Shown piece after piece: positions 60,624 through 64,000 of a DNA stretch of 64,000 bases. The DNA lies in the NCBI RefSeq assembly GCF_023715535.1, contig NZ_JAMBOI010000001.1, positions 62,001 to 126,000 of the forward strand, read 5' to 3'. Position 1 is the stretch's first letter. Every line of letters starts with the position of its first letter. Below the pieces are notes generated by a model. The model worked only from the letters and a program-made list of their open reading frames with translations. It ran no database searches and was not told the DNA's origin. Position numbers and translations under genes: made by a program. Origin of the DNA: Sporosarcina luteola (GTDB lineage Bacteria > Bacillota > Bacilli > Bacillales_A > Planococcaceae).

Positions 60624-61064
60624 CGGGAATCCTGGCAATGAGCCGCCAAGAAATTCTGCAAAGAAATAATAGATGCCAAACGAGAAAACCGCTGCGATAA
60701 TAATTGTAGAAATAATCCTTCCTCGCTCCATCGTCTGAAATGTGACGAGCAAAAAGAGGAATGTCGAGATGACATACCCGAGCTTTTCCAGTAAGAATGC
60801 ATACAGCGCCGCACTCACGAGGATGATGAGGAACTTTTTATATTGCAGCTTTTCCTTGGATGCCGATTCTGATTTGTATGTAAACGTTTCGTACAGCAGT
60901 CGCAAACTCAAAAGAATCAATATGACACCGAGCCATAACGGAAAGATTTTAGGTCCTACCGTTGATCCGTATGCGCTGCTTGCGATCTTCGTACTTTCGA
61001 TGACAAATAAAAGACCGATCAGTAAAAAAGCGATGCTTGCATATCGATCGAATGTTTTACTCAT
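60618..61064 (-). CDS. tctB: Tripartite tricarboxylate transporter small membrane subunit
   Basis: About 148 residues with four membrane helices, the usual TctB size. GPKIFPLWLGVILILLSLRL near 40-60 is typical. I start at ATG 61064, which has GGGGGTG 9 nt upstream; the longer frame to 61100 begins in the hairpin after tctC. Confidence 0.88.
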   Translation of the reverse strand: MSKTFDRYASIAFLLIGLLFVIESTKIASSAYGSTVGPKIFPLWLGVILILLSLRLLYETFTYKSESASKEKLQYKKFLIILVSAALYAFLLEKLGYVISTFLFLLVTFQTMERGRIISTIIIAAVFSFGIYYFFAEFLGGSLPGFPL

Positions 61065-61079
61065 AGTCTTTGACACCCC

Positions 61080-61112
61080 CCTAAAAGAAAAGGCGGCCAC
61101 TTTAGCCGCCAG
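61080..61112 (-). terminator. Attenuating terminator between tctC and tctB
   Basis: On the minus strand GGCGGC (61105-61110) pairs with GCCGCC (61092-61097), followed by TTTTCTTTT. It would give more binding protein than membrane subunits. Confidence 0.7.
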
Positions 61113-61118
61113 ATTACA

Positions 61119-62132
61119 TTATTTTTGCATGCCAAGAGCTGTCAGAAGTTCGACAATTACTTTGTCTTGGTCTTCCAAATACTTCGTGAAGTCATCAGAA
61201 GCACGGTACTCGCTTTCCCAGCCGTTTCTTTCAAGTTCCGCTTTCCACTCGTCAGTCTCGACCATTGCTTTCAATTTTTCCGTCCAGTAATCGACAGCTG
61301 CATCGGTCATTTCTTTTGGTCCGAATAGTCCGCGCCAAATTGTGAACTCAGCATCAATGCCTTCCTCTTTAAATGTTGGCACTTCAGTCAATTCACCGCC
61401 AAGACGTTCTGACGAGCTGACAGCAAGGACACGGACATCACCGGATTTTACATATTGTCCGATTGTCGATGCATCCGTTGCAATGACATCAGCATTACCG
61501 CCTAGCAACGCTGCAACTGCTTCGCCCCCGCCATCATACGACACGTATTTCACTGTTTTCGGGTCAATTCCATATTCGAAAGCTGGCAGGACACCAACTA
61601 AATGGTCCATCGAGCCGGGTGCCGATCCGCCGGCAAGCGTAACTGATTTTGCATCTTTTTTAATTGCTTCCAATACATCCTTCAGCGTCTTGAATTCCGA
61701 ATCCGCTTTAACGACAATTGCGCCGTAATCGCGTGTCAGCTGTGCCAATGGAGTTGTATCCTTGTAGCCGTACGGGCTGTTCCCTTCAGCCTTATTGTTA
61801 TTAATTAAAAGAGGTGGAGATTTTACAATCAACGCGTAATCATTCTTCACTTCTTTTGTCGCAAACTCCGCCATGTAAACAGCACCGCCGCCACCTGGTT
61901 TATTCTCAACCGTGATCGGTTTTTCAATCAGCTTCGTATCATTCATCGTTTTCGCAATTGCGCGAGCGGTCAAATCCCATCCTCCGCCTGCCCCGGATGG
62001 TGCGACAATCGTCAAGTTTTTCTCAGGATATTTCGAAGAGTTCCCCTCTGCCCCGTCATTCTTTGCACACGCTGCTAGGCTTAATGCCATAACACTTGCC
62101 ATAGCAACAATCTTAAATTTCTTCCATTTCAT
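61119..62132 (-). CDS. tctC: Tripartite tricarboxylate transporter binding lipoprotein
   Basis: About 337 residues. The signal peptide ends in LSLAAC, followed by AKNDGAEGN and the Bug/TctC fold: LTIVAPSGAGGGWDLTARAI near 40, TVENKPGGGGAVYMAEFA, AGGSAPGSMDHLVG. It captures citrate-like acids outside the cell. I start at ATG 62132 with GGGGGATGCAAG upstream rather than at the longer frame (62177), which runs through a terminator. Confidence 0.92.
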   Translation of the reverse strand: MKWKKFKIVAMASVMALSLAACAKNDGAEGNSSKYPEKNLTIVAPSGAGGGWDLTARAIAKTMNDTKLIEKPITVENKPGGGGAVYMAEFATKEVKNDYALIVKSPPLLINNNKAEGNSPYGYKDTTPLAQLTRDYGAIVVKADSEFKTLKDVLEAIKKDAKSVTLAGGSAPGSMDHLVGVLPAFEYGIDPKTVKYVSYDGGGEAVAALLGGNADVIATDASTIGQYVKSGDVRVLAVSSSERLGGELTEVPTFKEEGIDAEFTIWRGLFGPKEMTDAAVDYWTEKLKAMVETDEWKAELERNGWESEYRASDDFTKYLEDQDKVIVELLTALGMQK

Positions 62133-62154
62133 CTTGCATCCCCCTTTGGAATAA

Positions 62155-62188
62155 AAAAATGATGGTAGCGCTTTCATACGCTATCATC
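62155..62188 (-). terminator. Terminator of the two-component genes, with cre-like site
   Basis: On the minus strand TGATGATAGCG and CGCTACCATCA pair and are followed by seven T residues. Within it TGAAAGCGCTACCA (62163-62176) is one base from the CcpA consensus and lies about 30 nt before tctC, so the same bases may serve as a cre site. Confidence 0.65.
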
Positions 62189-62270
62189 AATTTATCAGAA
62201 GGTTGGTTATTTTCAATGTTTGCGGTCATAAGTTCAATAATGGGTGTTAACGTCATTTTGTTCATATTGT

Positions 62271-62963
62271 TCATTGATAATGAATGAAATATCTTCGCTC
62301 AGGGCGACCGACCGAACCGTAGATCAGCTCGGTGTATGCCCGTTTTTCCGAAACGAGATACTCCAAATAACGCCTTGCGGTCGATCGGCTGACGCCAATA
62401 TCCATGCCAAGCGTTTCAGCGGTGATTCCTCCTTCGATCTGCATCATATGGCTGATGACTTTCTCTTTCGTAATCGGGTCGATTCCTTTCGGAGGGAGGT
62501 TTTCCACATTTTCTGCAGCTGTATTTGTTTTATTCCACAAGAAGTGGATGGAATCCTCTTTCATGATCCCATCGCCAGCAAGCTTCTCCCTTTTCGCCTT
62601 GTAGGAAAGGAGACTGTCCTTGAACCGATCGAATGTAAGAGGCTTCAGTATATAGTCAGCTACGCCGCGGCGGTACGCCTTTTTCACGATGTCGACTTCG
62701 GCTGCTGCGGTTATGAAAATAATGTCAGTGTCAGGGCTGTTTTCGTGGATGAAACCCATGATCTCCGTACCGAGCGCGTCGGGCAAATAGACATCGAGCA
62801 ACACAAGATCCGGCGCCAGCGCCTGCACCCAATCCTTCGCCTCCTCGCCGGTATGCGCGGAACCGACGACCGTGAAACCTTCCAATTTCTCAATGAATCG
62901 CCTATGGATGTCTGCGATCCGCTTATCGTCTTCAATGATTAAAATTTCAATTGGAGTCTGCAT
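62271..62963 (-). CDS. Response regulator, CitT/DcuR family
   Basis: About 230 residues: a receiver domain (about 1-120) with EDDKRIADIHRRF (acidic pocket), the phosphorylated Asp in LVLLDVYLPD near 57 and the Lys in YILKPLTFD near 105, then a CitT-type helix-turn-helix near 180-215 (GVSRSTARRYLEYLVSEKRA). It probably turns on tctCBA in response to extracellular tricarboxylate. I start at ATG 62963 with AAAAGGGGG upstream. It overlaps the kinase gene by 17 nt. Confidence 0.88.
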   Translation of the reverse strand: MQTPIEILIIEDDKRIADIHRRFIEKLEGFTVVGSAHTGEEAKDWVQALAPDLVLLDVYLPDALGTEIMGFIHENSPDTDIIFITAAAEVDIVKKAYRRGVADYILKPLTFDRFKDSLLSYKAKREKLAGDGIMKEDSIHFLWNKTNTAAENVENLPPKGIDPITKEKVISHMMQIEGGITAETLGMDIGVSRSTARRYLEYLVSEKRAYTELIYGSVGRPERRYFIHYQ

Positions 62964-64000
62964 GTTGGTACCCCCTTTTCGGGATGGAGATGATGAACAG
63001 TGCACCACCTAAATCCCCTTTTTCCACTGTAATGGAGCCGCCCAAGTCTTCGACGTTCTCCGCCACTTTCAAGAGCCCGTATCCTCTGTCTTCCCTATCT
63101 TTTGTCGAAACTTTTTCAAGGAATAAAGCATCCAGGACTTCATTCGCAATGCCCTTGCCCGAATCTTCTACTTCAAAAAGGATCTCTTCCCCGTTATCGA
63201 AAACGAATAGGCGTACAAGCCGTTTCGCTTCAGGATTCATATCTACCGCTTCAAAGGCATTTGTCATTAAATTTCCGATGATGGAGACGAAATGGGTCTT
63301 CTCCAATTGGGCCGGCAACTCTTTCAAAAAGCTGTCTTCATCAAGGAGGAAACGGATATTCAGTTCCCTTGCCCGATTAAAAAAGCCGATGACGATTCCG
63401 CCGAGGAAAGGATCCTGCAAGCGCTTCGTGACAAACTGGATGAGTGATTGGTGTTCGGCCGTTTCATTATGGATCAGGCTGAGCGCTTCGTCGTATGAAT
63501 GAAGCTGAATAAGCCCTGAGATCGTGTATAGGAAATTATTGTATTCATGGGTCTGCGCCCTAAGCGCTTCGGTATACCGCTTCACTTGCGATAATTCCAT
63601 CGCAAGCTGGTCGATTTCCGATTGAAGGCGGAATGTGGATACGGCGCCGATGATTTGGTCATCCGCCCGAATCGGGATGCGGTTGACGATAACTTTACGA
63701 CCGTGGATTTCCATCGGCCGGTCGAGGTGCCGTTCCCCTGTTTCCAACACTTTCAGCAGCAAGGTGTTCGGCAGCACTTCCTGAATTGTCCTGCCGATCA
63801 GTTCCGTCTGGCCGGGAATGGAAAGTGTGTCATAGGCCGCTGCATTCACCGTTGTGATGACCCCTTTCGCGTCGACCATGATGATGCCTTCGCGAACAGA
63901 TTCGATAAGCGCATTCCGTTCAGTGAATAGATTTGCGATTTCCGCAGGCTCCAGATTGAACAGCTCCTTCTTAATGTTCCGTGAGAGGAAGCTTGAGCCG
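62947..64000 (-). CDS. Sensor histidine kinase, CitA/DcuS family, 5' part outside window
   Basis: The frame stays open to the window edge, so the N-terminal sensor is missing. Visible are a PAS domain (LIESVREGIIMVDAKGVITTVN near its start), the DcuS-type phosphoacceptor region with LRAQTHEYNNFLYTISGLIQL (His in HEYNN) and an ATPase domain with NLMTNAFEAV, DNGEEILFEVEDSGKGI and DRGYGLLKVAENV. The first ATG inside the visible part (63879) is internal. It pairs with the response regulator to sense citrate-like acids. Confidence 0.88.
   Translation of the reverse strand, partial: GSSFLSRNIKKELFNLEPAEIANLFTERNALIESVREGIIMVDAKGVITTVNAAAYDTLSIPGQTELIGRTIQEVLPNTLLLKVLETGERHLDRPMEIHGRKVIVNRIPIRADDQIIGAVSTFRLQSEIDQLAMELSQVKRYTEALRAQTHEYNNFLYTISGLIQLHSYDEALSLIHNETAEHQSLIQFVTKRLQDPFLGGIVIGFFNRARELNIRFLLDEDSFLKELPAQLEKTHFVSIIGNLMTNAFEAVDMNPEAKRLVRLFVFDNGEEILFEVEDSGKGIANEVLDALFLEKVSTKDREDRGYGLLKVAENVEDLGGSITVEKGDLGGALFIISIPKRGYQHADSN

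Overview
The window looks like the chromosome of an endospore-forming, low-to-medium GC Gram-positive of the Bacillales, most like Sporosarcina or a related Planococcaceae. This is inferred from the gene set and from AGGAGG-type ribosome binding sites with frequent TTG starts, perfect sigma-B promoters, a WalR box, cre-like sites, a SpoIID-domain protein and Gram-positive lipoproteins. No rRNA, tRNA, prophage, insertion sequence or CRISPR array is visible.

Layout. 1-5.7 kb: a minus-strand Tad/Flp pilus operon (cpaB, tadZ, tadA, tadB, tadC, flp and a lipoprotein cut by the window edge) with its own sigma-A promoter. 6.1-10.6 kb: a 1508-residue secreted multidomain nuclease whose leader shares a sequence block with the Tad leader. 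11-12.7 kb: an FtsH paralogue. 12.9-13.1 kb: a plus-strand non-coding RNA candidate with promoter, folded core and terminator. 13.2-32 kb: a large minus-strand supercluster for salvage of peptidoglycan sugars (SpoIID-like protein, BadF-type sugar kinase, AmiE-like hydrolase, PIG-L protein, NagZ, AnmK, sugar ABC importer, NamZ, MurQ, MurR/RpiR regulator, NagA, NagB, MsmX-type ATPase, and two tandem-GNAT proteins). 32.3-37.5 kb: a second sugar ABC operon with a HAD phosphatase. 38-44 kb: two NlpC/P60 endopeptidases, a patatin, two sigma-B-driven general stress proteins and a coiled-coil protein. 44-47 kb: a TrpXYZ-type ABC transporter. 47-52 kb: an operon of a 1277-residue UPF1-like helicase and a winged-helix protein. 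52-54 kb: a third sigma-B stress protein and a membrane-anchored SNase. 54.5-59 kb: an A+T-rich block with a phosphodiesterase, metallophosphatase, glycosyltransferase and YkoP-like protein. 59-64 kb: a TctCBA tricarboxylate transporter with its CitT/CitA-type two-component system, cut by the window edge.

How the genes work together. The salvage supercluster covers every step from imported muropeptide sugars to fructose-6-phosphate: NagZ and NamZ split disaccharides of either order, AnmK and the BadF-type kinase phosphorylate, MurQ removes lactate, NagA deacetylates and NagB deaminates. Uptake is by an ABC system, and no PTS gene (MurP) is present. The glycosidases and the AmiE-like enzyme lack signal peptides, so processing appears to be cytoplasmic. 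A cre-like site sits at the anmK promoter.

The most unusual structural signal is four intergenic tandem arrays with a constant period of 20-21 bp but unrelated core sequences (about 23.6, 32.1, 39.8-40.3 and 53.0 kb). They lie between the end of one gene and the promoter of the next. The second strongest candidate is the orphan RNA near 13 kb.
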